A stretch of DNA of 5,030 nt, taken from Oscillospiraceae bacterium (GTDB lineage: Bacteria; Bacillota; Clostridia; Oscillospirales; Ruminococcaceae). Where the stretch lies: assembly GCA_031281115.1 (NCBI GenBank), contig JAITFV010000007.1, positions 1 through 5,030 on the forward strand. Direction: 5' to 3'. Positions 1-5,030 of this stretch are shown in pieces (within the stretch, counting starts at the first letter, position 1; each line of letters opens with the position of its first letter). Made by a program: the position numbers and the translations under genes. A model generated the notes under the pieces. That model worked only from the letters and a program-made list of their open reading frames with translations. It had not been told where the DNA came from and ran no database searches.

Positions 1-60
1 CGGCAGATGGAGCTTTGCGGCTTTGATGAGCAAGGCATGAAAGAGTTTGCGGGCTTATGA
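1..60 (+). CDS. dxs: 3' end of an upstream gene, probably dxs (1-deoxy-D-xylulose-5-phosphate synthase), partial
   Basis: Frame 1 is open from the window edge and stops at TGA (58-60), giving the last 19 residues, RQMELCGFDEQGMKEFAGL. The fragment is too short for a firm family call. The dxs assignment is an inference from two things: dxs commonly precedes tlyA in Clostridia, and DXS proteins usually end in a short helix with a 'CGF/GL-D-x-x-x-I/M' pattern like this one. DXS condenses pyruvate and glyceraldehyde-3-phosphate in the MEP isoprenoid pathway. The stop overlaps the tlyA start as ATGA, which indicates co-translation in one operon. Another upstream gene remains possible. Confidence 0.5.
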   Translation, partial: RQMELCGFDEQGMKEFAGL

Positions 61-761
61 AGCGGTTAGATGTAAGCGTTCCCGCCGAAAGCAGGAATAA
101 AGCCCGCGAATTGATATTAAGCGGCAATGTTACTGTGAACGGCGAAGTAATTACTAAGCCGTCAGCGCTCGTTTCAGATGAAGCGCGAATAGAAGTAATT
201 TCTGCTCCGAAGTATGTTGGGCGGGCGGGTTATAAATTAGAAACTGCTGTTGAAGCTTTCGGTATAGATTTTACAGGCTTAATCTGCCTTGACGCAGGTG
301 CGGCTGTCGGCGGCTTCACCGACTTAATGTTGCAAGGCGGCGCGGAAAAAATCTACGCTGCCGATGTCGGAGAGAATCAACTGCACGTAAGTCTGCGGGA
401 GAACCCGCGTGTTGTAAACTTAGAAAAACAAGATATACGGAACCTCAAGCTTCCCGAGCAGGTTGATTTTATCACGGCAGACTTATCGTTTATATCGCTG
501 AGATTGATTATACCGAGCTTTGCGGAGTTCCTGAAGCCTGCGGGGAGATGCGCGGTGTTAATTAAACCGCAGTTTGAGCTTGGAAAGCGGCATATCAAAA
601 ACGGCGTAGTAACCGATATAAAACTGATTAGCAAAGCGGTTAGGGACATAGAAACGTTCATATCGGAATCTCGATATGAACGAATTGGAACGATTGAATC
701 AAAACTAAACGAAAAAGGCAGGAACAGCGAGTTTATTTGTTACTTTAAGGTGAAATCATGA
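57..761 (+). CDS. tlyA: TlyA family rRNA 2'-O-methyltransferase / haemolysin
   Basis: This 234-residue protein has an N-terminal S4 RNA-binding domain (about 1-48), a short linker, and a Rossmann-fold FtsJ-like methyltransferase domain (about 52-232). SAM motif I reads DAGAAVGGFT at 79-88. The family's K-D-K-E catalytic set is present: K60 in GYKLE, D142 in ADLSFIS, K170 in LIKPQFE and E225 in SEFICYF. Characterised TlyA proteins use SAM to methylate ribose 2'-OH groups in 16S and/or 23S rRNA and affect capreomycin sensitivity; the haemolysin name is historical. The protein is shorter than the usual 240-275 residues. Part of the shortfall is about four residues missing from the first S4 helix, between RLDV and ESRNKA. 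The start at 57 overlaps the preceding stop (ATGA), with a weak GAAAGAG upstream (39-45), so coupling is likely. The downstream end overlaps nadK by ATGA. Confidence 0.93.
   Translation: MKRLDVSVPAESRNKARELILSGNVTVNGEVITKPSALVSDEARIEVISAPKYVGRAGYKLETAVEAFGIDFTGLICLDAGAAVGGFTDLMLQGGAEKIYAADVGENQLHVSLRENPRVVNLEKQDIRNLKLPEQVDFITADLSFISLRLIIPSFAEFLKPAGRCAVLIKPQFELGKRHIKNGVVTDIKLISKAVRDIETFISESRYERIGTIESKLNEKGRNSEFICYFKVKS
655..682. repeat. 11-bp perfect inverted repeat (hairpin) inside tlyA
   Basis: CGTTCATATCG (655-665) is followed by the six bases GAATCT and then the exact reverse complement CGATATGAACG (672-682). A G-T pair could extend the stem and leave a four-base loop. It lies within codons 200-209 of tlyA, about 75 bases before the nadK start. 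It has no following T-run, so it is not an intrinsic terminator. It could be an mRNA structure affecting stability or nadK translation, a protein-binding palindrome, or chance. The pairing is seen directly; any function is inference. Confidence 0.7.
747..753 (+). promoter_or_regulatory. Ribosome binding site of nadK
   Basis: AAGGTGA lies 4 bases before the ATG at 758, inside the last codons of tlyA. It supports the ATGA-overlapping start of nadK over any internal methionine. Confidence 0.7.
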
Positions 762-1564
762 AGGCTATAATATGCAAAAACGAGAATAAAAATGACAGCC
801 GTAACAGCGGAATCATCGCGGAAGTTCAGAGTAAACTGCACAGTATCGGAATTGAGGCTGTACTTTCCGACCGTGACGGAATATGCCAAGACTGCGACCT
901 TGTAATCACTATCGGCGGCGACGGAACGATTCTGCACCACGGAAAAAAGGCGGCGCGGTTAGGTTTGCCGCTTCTCGGAATCAACACGGGGAGGCTCGGC
1001 TTCATGACAACCCTTGAAACAAATGAGCTTGACAAACTTGAACTGCTTAAAACCGGGAACCGGAAAACCTGCTCCCGAATGATGCTTGATATTGAAATCG
1101 GCAGACAGACATATCTCGCGCTCAACGATGTAATTTTTCTCAAGGATATAAACTCGAAGCTGCCCGAGCTGAAAGTCAGCACCGGCGGCACCGTGATTTC
1201 AGAAATCCGTGCAGACGGGCTGATACTAAGCACACCTACAGGTTCGACAGCATATGCGCTGTCGGCGGGCGGTCCGATTATCGAACCGCGGCTTGAATGT
1301 ATTGAACTTACGCCGATGTGCGCCCATTCGCTGTTCGGGAGACCGATGATTTTTTCAGCGGAAAACCCGCTCACAGTACAGTTTGAAGGTAAACCTGAAA
1401 CCCACACGGTTTTCGCTTCTGTAGATGGTGAGAAAGCAATTGAATTCAGGAGCGGAGACGTTGCAATTATACGCAAATCTGCGCTTCGGCTTGATTTAAT
1501 CGACCTCGGCGGCAACAGTTTTCATGACGCAGTTAATAAAAAGCTGATGAAACCATTAAAATAA
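758..1564 (+). CDS. nadK: NAD kinase (ATP/polyphosphate-NAD kinase)
   Basis: This 268-residue cytoplasmic enzyme phosphorylates NAD+ at the 2'-OH of the adenosine ribose and is the only route to NADP. All family signatures are visible: GGDGT (53-57) with the following NTGRLGF (76-82), the NAD-contacting LND (122-124, usually NE or ND), DGLILSTPTGSTAY (153-166), SAGGPI (169-174), TPMCAHSL (185-192, usually TPICPHSL) and a late DG (223-224). Length is normal for the bacterial family (about 260-300). The N-terminus is standard for the fold, with a short beta strand and then a variable loop. The start codon shares ATGA with the tlyA stop and has a good AAGGTGA site. The next gene begins 14 bases after the stop. 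Confidence 0.96.
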   Translation: MKAIICKNENKNDSRNSGIIAEVQSKLHSIGIEAVLSDRDGICQDCDLVITIGGDGTILHHGKKAARLGLPLLGINTGRLGFMTTLETNELDKLELLKTGNRKTCSRMMLDIEIGRQTYLALNDVIFLKDINSKLPELKVSTGGTVISEIRADGLILSTPTGSTAYALSAGGPIIEPRLECIELTPMCAHSLFGRPMIFSAENPLTVQFEGKPETHTVFASVDGEKAIEFRSGDVAIIRKSALRLDLIDLGGNSFHDAVNKKLMKPLK

Positions 1565-1571
1565 AGGGGAG
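1564..1571 (+). promoter_or_regulatory. Ribosome binding site of the zinc-ribbon gene
   Basis: AAGGGGAG sits 7 bases before the ATG at 1579, directly after the nadK stop. It is a strong purine-rich site in a 14-base gap. The small downstream ORF is therefore likely translated in its own right. Confidence 0.65.
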
Positions 1572-1578
1572 TAAAATT

Positions 1579-1965
1579 ATGACATTCTTAGCGAAATGCG
1601 GAAAATGCAACGAAAGCCTAAAAATCGACCCGACCCAGAAGGAAGCGGTATGCCCGGCTTGTAACGCGCCTTTTGTATTTGAAAGGACAACCTTCAACAG
1701 CGAAATGGCAGACGAGGCCATACTTAAAGCCGAGTTGATAAAAAAATACGATGAGAAAATCACGGCTTTAAACAGCGATATAGGTAAGCTGAATTCCGAG
1801 AAAGAGGACCTGCAAACGAAAATTAATCGCAGGAGTATTCTCGGCAAATCGTCGAAAGCAGGTTTCCAGGACGAGCTTGCATTAGTCGATGCGAAAATCG
1901 AAGCCGCAGAAGCCGAAATACTCGTCGCCGAAACTAAGAAGTTAGATTTGTATAATAATGCGTAA
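1579..1965 (+). CDS. Small zinc-ribbon / coiled-coil protein of unknown function
   Basis: I do not recognise a named family for this 128-residue protein. Residues 1-35 form a likely zinc ribbon with two knuckles, CGKC (C7, C10) and CPAC (C25, C28), the spacing expected for one structural zinc ion. After a short linker, residues about 43-83 are highly charged and helical with heptad-like hydrophobic spacing. A break with SILGKSSKAGF (86-96) follows, then a second charged, alanine-rich helix (about 97-124). A helical hairpin or coiled-coil dimer is plausible. There is no signal peptide, membrane segment or recognisable catalytic motif. It has a strong ribosome binding site, and its last 8 bases overlap the argR start, so it is firmly in the operon. 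It could be a nucleic-acid or protein-binding adaptor, but that is speculation. Confidence 0.8.
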   Translation: MTFLAKCGKCNESLKIDPTQKEAVCPACNAPFVFERTTFNSEMADEAILKAELIKKYDEKITALNSDIGKLNSEKEDLQTKINRRSILGKSSKAGFQDELALVDAKIEAAEAEILVAETKKLDLYNNA

Positions 1966-2392
1966 AAAGCGGCTTAATGCGATTCTTTCGGTAATCCGCG
2001 AGAACGAAATTGAAAATCAGGAAATGCTGCTCGCGGAGCTTCGTAAGCTTGGCTTTGAAGCTACGCAGGCGACTGTTTCACGTGATATAAAACATCTGCG
2101 CCTTGAGAAAATATCCGCAGACGGAGTAAGCCGGTATGTTCGTGAGGATGCCGCGAAAAACCCCATGACTGCCGGCATTTTCAAGCAGGCGGTGACGAGC
2201 GCAGACTACGCCCTGAACACCGTCGTGCTGAAGTGTCACGCGGGCTGGGCGGGCGGCGCGTGTTCAGCTTTTGATAAAATGAATTTCCCGCATATAGTCG
2301 GGACAATCGCAGGCGACGACACGGTTTTTATCCTCACACGCACGGAAAAAGACGCAGAAGAACTTTTTGAAAAAATATCAGAAATGCTGTAA
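1958..2392 (+). CDS. argR: Arginine repressor ArgR/AhrC
   Basis: This 144-residue transcription factor has the usual two-domain layout. An N-terminal winged helix (about 1-62) carries the recognition segment TQATVSRDIK (36-45). A short linker leads to the C-terminal oligomerisation and arginine-binding domain (about 75-144) with GTIAGDDT (115-122), whose two aspartates (120, 121) bind the ligand. Family members form hexamers that bind ARG boxes when arginine is abundant, repressing arginine synthesis and, in some bacteria, activating catabolism. Length is slightly below the usual 149-156. The loop CHAGWAGGA (93-101) replaces the common 'T-x-PG-x-A' form. The start overlaps the previous gene by 8 bases and has no well-placed ribosome binding site, so translation probably depends on coupling. 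I saw no convincing ARG box in the window. Lying beside recN is the standard Firmicutes context. Confidence 0.95.
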   Translation: MRKKRLNAILSVIRENEIENQEMLLAELRKLGFEATQATVSRDIKHLRLEKISADGVSRYVREDAAKNPMTAGIFKQAVTSADYALNTVVLKCHAGWAGGACSAFDKMNFPHIVGTIAGDDTVFILTRTEKDAEELFEKISEML

Positions 2393-2395
2393 TTT
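2367..2395 (+). promoter_or_regulatory. Possible weak sigma-A promoter for recN
   Basis: TTGAAA (2367-2372) is followed after 17 bases by TAATTT (2390-2395), over the last codons of argR. The -35 matches the consensus at 5 of 6 positions and the -10 at only 3 of 6. A promoter here would let recN be expressed apart from the operon, but a chance match is quite possible. Confidence 0.25.
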
Positions 2396-2412
2396 GCAGC
2401 AGCGCAATATAA

Positions 2413-2431
2413 GGGCGGGCATTTCCCGCCC
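2413..2431 (+). other. GC-rich hairpin between argR and recN
   Basis: GGGCGGG (2413-2419), loop CATTT, CCCGCCC (2425-2431) form a perfect 7-bp stem. No T-run follows on the plus strand (GTAAAGGAATTC comes next), so it is not a classic intrinsic terminator. It lies just before the recN ribosome binding site and could reduce read-through, shield the argR 3' end from exonucleases, or act as a partial attenuator. Confidence 0.6.
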
Positions 2432-2433
2432 GT

Positions 2434-2439
2434 AAAGGA
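2434..2439 (+). promoter_or_regulatory. Ribosome binding site of recN
   Basis: AAAGGA lies 9 bases before the ATG at 2449 and only 2 bases after the hairpin stem. Folding of that stem could therefore influence ribosome access. The site fixes the recN start at the MLKELYIENLAVIE N-terminus, which matches the family's beginning. Confidence 0.6.
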
Positions 2440-2448
2440 ATTCAAGGT

Positions 2449-4035
2449 ATGCTGAAAGAACTCTACATTGAAAATTTAGCGGTCATAGAGCAGACATCCG
2501 TGACTTTCGGCTCCGGATTAACTGTTTTTACAGGCGAAACCGGCGCGGGCAAAAGTATACTCATCGGTGGAATCAAAGCGATTTTGGGCGGGCGGGTATC
2601 GAAGGATTTAGTGAGAAGCGGCGCGGAAAAGGCAGTAATTACCGCGCTTTTTGATGTTCACGGTGAGTCCGGGGAGGAAGAGCTGCTCCTCACGCGGGAA
2701 ATAAGCAGCACGGGGACCTCGGTCGCAAAAATAAACGGGAAGCCCGTAACAGCCGCCGATTTGAGGAAGGCGGCGGCAGAGCTGATTGACATTCACGGTC
2801 AGCATGACAGCCGCACTCTCACGGACAACATTCATCAGCGGGAATTGCTTGACAACTTCGGTAGATTGACAGCAGATTTGGAAGCTTATGCAGTTGTTTT
2901 CAAGAGTTTCTCGGAGCTGTCGAGAAGAATTAAAAAACTACAAATCGATGAAAATATAAAAGCAGAGAAAACCGCGCTGTTAAAAGATAAAATAGAGGAT
3001 GTAAACTCATACAAGTTGACGCTTGGAGAAGAAACCGAGGTGTCACAAAAACTCACTGCCGCCCGTAATTCAAAGGCGATAAAGCAAGGGCTCGGAATCA
3101 TCCGGGAGTGCCTGTCGACAGACTCGGTACGGGAAGCCCGCGGGATTCTAAAAGAAATCGCAGAATTTTTACCGGACGGCGATGAAATATTGAAGCGTGT
3201 TGAAAGCCTTGCAATAGAGTTAGACGATGTTCGCGGAGAAATCGCCGCTCTTGACAGCGACGGCTCCGACTCCGCGCAGACAGCACGGCTTGAGGAGCGC
3301 ATGAGCGATTTGCTGCGCTTGAAGCGCAAATATAAGCTTGATATTGATGAATTAATCGCGGAACATGAAAGCTGGCGCGATGAACTTGCCGAACTTGAAT
3401 ATTCCGAGGATATGACGGAAAAACTGCTCACAGAGCGGAAAGATACGGGCGACAACCTAAAGAGATTGGCAGGAGAAATTACCGAAAAACGAAAAAAAGC
3501 CGCAAGTGAACTCGCGGTAAAAATAACTGAGGAATTAACAGAGCTTGATATGCCTAATGTGCGGCTTTTCTTTGATGTGCGGCAGGAAAAGGTGACTGTC
3601 AGCGGCATGGACAGCGTCGAAATAATGATTTCCGTCAACAAAGGCGAGGAACCTAAGCCGCTCGCGAAAATCGCGTCGGGCGGCGAGCTTTCAAGGATTA
3701 TGCTGGCTATTAAAGCGGTTTTAGCGGAAACCGACAGTGTGCCTACTATGATTTTTGATGAAATCGACACCGGAATCAGCGGGCGCGCCGCGCAGAAAGT
3801 CGGCGCGAAACTTGCGGGTATTGCGGAAAAAAGGCAGGTTCTCTGCGTGACGCACTTAGCTTCAATCGCCGCGAAAGCCGATAAACACCTGCTTATTGAA
3901 AAATCGGACGACGGTGAACGAACGTTTACACGTGTAAAAAATCTCGAACCCGATGAACGAAAAAAAGAGCTTGCAAGAATCATTTCCGGCGATGAAGAAC
4001 AACTGACAGTGAACATTGTTGCGGGGAAAATGTAA
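2449..4035 (+). CDS. recN: DNA repair protein RecN (SMC-like ATPase)
   Basis: RecN is a cytoplasmic SMC-like ATPase recruited to double-strand breaks, where it tethers DNA ends and assists RecA-mediated recombination. The 528 residues show an N-terminal ATPase half with MLKELYIENLAVIE and Walker A GETGAGKS (29-36), followed by the family hallmark DIHGQHDSRTL (114-124). A central charged helical coiled-coil region runs from about 140 to 360. The C-terminal ATPase half has signature SGGELSR (410-416), Walker B TMIFDEIDTGISG (433-445, with D437/E438) and the H-loop VTHL (467-470). All ATP-handling residues are present. Length is a little below the usual 550-570, mainly through shorter coiled-coil and C-lobe loops. 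The C-terminus after ARIISGDE is diverged but ends where relatives end. It is the last gene of the plus-strand operon, followed by a hairpin. Confidence 0.97.
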   Translation: MLKELYIENLAVIEQTSVTFGSGLTVFTGETGAGKSILIGGIKAILGGRVSKDLVRSGAEKAVITALFDVHGESGEEELLLTREISSTGTSVAKINGKPVTAADLRKAAAELIDIHGQHDSRTLTDNIHQRELLDNFGRLTADLEAYAVVFKSFSELSRRIKKLQIDENIKAEKTALLKDKIEDVNSYKLTLGEETEVSQKLTAARNSKAIKQGLGIIRECLSTDSVREARGILKEIAEFLPDGDEILKRVESLAIELDDVRGEIAALDSDGSDSAQTARLEERMSDLLRLKRKYKLDIDELIAEHESWRDELAELEYSEDMTEKLLTERKDTGDNLKRLAGEITEKRKKAASELAVKITEELTELDMPNVRLFFDVRQEKVTVSGMDSVEIMISVNKGEEPKPLAKIASGGELSRIMLAIKAVLAETDSVPTMIFDEIDTGISGRAAQKVGAKLAGIAEKRQVLCVTHLASIAAKADKHLLIEKSDDGERTFTRVKNLEPDERKKELARIISGDEEQLTVNIVAGKM

Positions 4036-4036
4036 C

Positions 4037-4056
4037 GAACGCCGTAAACGGCGTTC
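4037..4056. terminator. Probable bidirectional terminator between recN and the DUF3892 gene
   Basis: GAACGCCG (4037-4044), loop TAAA, CGGCGTTC (4049-4056) form a perfect 8-bp GC-rich stem one base after the recN stop. On the plus strand it is followed by TGCACTTTTAT, and on the minus strand by GTTACATTTT. Both T-tracts are short and offset from the stem. The position between convergent genes supports termination from both sides, though efficiency may be modest. Confidence 0.7.
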
Positions 4057-4063
4057 TGCACTT

Positions 4064-4363
4064 TTATGACTGCGCCGAAACTGTCGGCAGTGCGTTCAGG
4101 TTATTCGTGCCGCTGTCGTCCGGCAGGGACTTAAGATACTCGCTGCCTTTGCGCGAGGAAATCCCCACGCCCTGTATGTCGCCGCCGCGCGCGAGGTCAA
4201 TAGCCTCCTGTTTGTTTATAATGTTGCCGTTAGAAAGCTGATAGCCGGACACGCGCCCGCGCTCCTTAACAAGCCCTGTAATCCGCTGTGCGCCTGCTTT
4301 CGCTTCGGGAATTTCGCGCATTGCGCGCATAGGCAAGCTGCTGTTTACGTTATTATTATGCAT
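4064..4363 (-). CDS. DUF3892 family protein, unknown function
   Basis: This 99-residue protein has a variable, asparagine-rich N-terminus (MHNNNVNSS) and a compact core (about 27-93). The core matches my recollection of the DUF3892 pattern: RITGLVKE (27-34), a 'dG-x-x-x-x-x-eA-I-x-L' stretch (NGNIINKQEAIDLAR, 45-59), GDIQGVGISSRKG (61-73), and the hallmark YLKSLPD...NNLNALP (76-93). The family's function is not known to me. It has no signal peptide, membrane segment, cysteines or catalytic signature, so it is probably a small soluble cytoplasmic protein. The reading frame stays open 17 codons further upstream to 4414. I chose the start at 4363 because GAAAGGA stands 9 bases before it, and the upstream extension lacks such a site and does not resemble the family. 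It is convergent with recN and 153 bases downstream of dprA on the same strand. Confidence 0.8.
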   Translation of the reverse strand: MHNNNVNSSLPMRAMREIPEAKAGAQRITGLVKERGRVSGYQLSNGNIINKQEAIDLARGGDIQGVGISSRKGSEYLKSLPDDSGTNNLNALPTVSAQS

Positions 4364-4516
4364 ATTTATGATTCCTTTCGGTTTTAAATTAGTTATTTGC
4401 GGAATACAAAGCAATTATGCTGTAAATTTATGAAGTAAAAAAATGTTAAAATTATAAGGAAATTAAAATTTATCTCGCCTTTATTGAACAACAGGGGTTT
4501 TCACCTTGCTTTGGGA
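4364..4516 (-). promoter_or_regulatory. AT-rich dprA-DUF3892 intergenic region with a possible promoter
   Basis: This 153-base gap is far more AT-rich than the flanking genes. On the minus strand it holds a perfect -10 hexamer TATAAT (plus-strand positions 4451-4456), without a good -35 at 16-18 bases upstream. A TTAACA (5 of 6 to the -35 consensus) lies a few bases further downstream but pairs only with a poor TTTACA. I see no strong hairpin terminator after dprA, so read-through into the DUF3892 gene is possible. A leader of roughly 80 bases would result if TATAAT is used. Confidence 0.3.
4373..4379 (-). promoter_or_regulatory. Ribosome binding site of the DUF3892 gene
   Basis: Read on the minus strand, GAAAGGA precedes the ATG at 4363 by 9 bases. 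It decides the start in favour of MHNNN over the upstream in-frame ATG at 4414. Confidence 0.65.
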
Positions 4517-5030
4517 TTATGTGAGTAACCTGTAGCTCGCGCCTGCCGCGCTTTCAATCACACCGTCAATTTCAAGTTCAAGCAACAGTTCCGAAAGCTC
4601 GTCAGCATTAAACCCGCTTTTCTCCGCTAAGAAATCCACGGTCTTTGCGCCGTCTTTTAACAGTTCAGCGATTTTAACCGCAGTTTCCGATAACTCGGAA
4701 AAGTCCGGCTCGGGCGGCTTTTCGGGGATTGCGCTGAAGGGCTTGGTTTCGGTATTGCCTTCTTTGGAAGTTGGTTCGGAGGACGGGGCAGCTGCAATTT
4801 CATCTGTTCCGTCATAGTCATAATCAGCAATCGGCGTGATTAAATATTGATTCAGCACATCGCTGTAATCAAATATGGGAATCGCGCCGTCTCGCAAATA
4901 GCCGACAACACCTTTAAAACGCTGGTGAAAAATATCAGCGGGCGGCAGGCAGAAAAGGTCGCGATTCTGGTTAATTGCGTGAGAGGCGGTGATGTGGCAG
5001 CCGCTTTTATCAGCAGCTTCAATTACAATT
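4517..5030 (-). CDS. dprA: DNA-processing protein DprA (Smf), C-terminal part, cut by window edge
   Basis: The minus-strand frame is open from the window edge to TAA at 4517-4519, giving 170 residues; the true start lies beyond 5030. DprA binds incoming single-stranded DNA and loads RecA during natural transformation. Visible are the end of the Rossmann-like core, IVIEAADKSGCHITASHAINQNRDLFCLPP (fragment residues 1-30; relatives read 'vvEa..kSGsliTa..A...gR.vfavPG'), and FKGVVGYLRDGA (38-49), matching the family's 'skG...LI..GA'. An acidic, proline-rich linker follows (about 66-107), then a C-terminal winged helix (about 108-170, LSETAVKIAELL to SYRLLT) like the DprA winged-helix domain. The usual PG after the core strand is PP here. 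A TTG within the frame at 4897 is an internal leucine codon, not a start. dprA is widespread in Firmicutes, including species not known to be competent. Confidence 0.9.
   Translation of the reverse strand, partial: IVIEAADKSGCHITASHAINQNRDLFCLPPADIFHQRFKGVVGYLRDGAIPIFDYSDVLNQYLITPIADYDYDGTDEIAAAPSSEPTSKEGNTETKPFSAIPEKPPEPDFSELSETAVKIAELLKDGAKTVDFLAEKSGFNADELSELLLELEIDGVIESAAGASYRLLT

Noticed and set aside
826..1515. Minus-strand open frame of 229 codons opposite nadK
   Set aside because: It lies wholly within nadK on the other strand and shows no recognisable domain. The nadK motifs fully explain the region.
3318..3334. Short palindrome GCGCTT-G-AAGCGC in recN
   Set aside because: The single-base centre leaves only a short stem once a realistic loop is formed, and arms of this length are expected by chance in coding sequence of this composition.
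3916..3927. GAACGAACGTTT, resembling the Gram-positive LexA box GAAC-RNRY-GTTC
   Set aside because: It lies near the 3' end of recN coding sequence, not near a promoter, and the last base and outer flanks depart from the consensus. A chance match is more likely than an SOS operator.
2886..4061. Long minus-strand open frame of 391 codons opposite recN
   Set aside because: It is antisense to an unambiguous recN, and its translation is serine-rich low-complexity sequence with no family pattern. This is a typical shadow of codon bias in the opposite frame.
4364..4414. Upstream 17-codon extension of the DUF3892 gene to an ATG at 4414
   Set aside because: The internal ATG at 4363 has a well-spaced GAAAGGA, while the 4414 start has none, and the extension is AT-rich leader-like sequence.

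Overview
The window looks like a chromosomal housekeeping segment from a Gram-positive bacterium of class Clostridia, plausibly from the Ruminococcaceae/Oscillospiraceae. This rests on gene order and on protein character, not on a marker gene. The order (dxs) - tlyA - nadK - [small zinc-ribbon gene] - argR - recN is the classic Firmicutes arrangement. Base composition is moderate, shine-dalgarno sites are purine-rich, and the intergenic DNA is AT-rich.

Plus strand, 1-4035: six genes run the same way with almost no spacing. The 3' end of a gene that is probably dxs overlaps tlyA (rRNA 2'-O-methyltransferase/haemolysin family) by ATGA. tlyA overlaps nadK (NAD kinase) by ATGA. A 128-residue zinc-ribbon/coiled-coil protein of unknown function follows after 14 bases and overlaps argR (arginine repressor) by 8 bases. 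After a 56-base gap holding a GC-rich hairpin comes recN (SMC-like DNA repair ATPase). The spacing suggests one transcription unit with translational coupling, perhaps with a separate weak promoter for recN. A symmetrical hairpin just after recN probably ends the operon.

Minus strand, 4064-5030: two genes face recN. The nearer one encodes a 99-residue DUF3892-family protein of unknown function. The farther one is the C-terminal 170 residues of DprA, the single-strand DNA-binding RecA loader of natural transformation, cut by the window edge. The 153-base gap between them is AT-rich and could hold a promoter for the DUF3892 gene. The recN terminator lies between the convergent genes and probably serves both strands.

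The genes are functionally mixed: isoprenoid precursor synthesis, ribosome modification, NADP supply, arginine control, recombinational repair and DNA uptake. No mobile element, CRISPR array, RNA gene or phage signature is visible. I do not see a clearly new biological system. The points most worth a second look are the zinc-ribbon gene inserted in a conserved operon, an 11-bp perfect inverted repeat inside tlyA, the DUF3892 gene beside dprA, and the hairpin between argR and recN.
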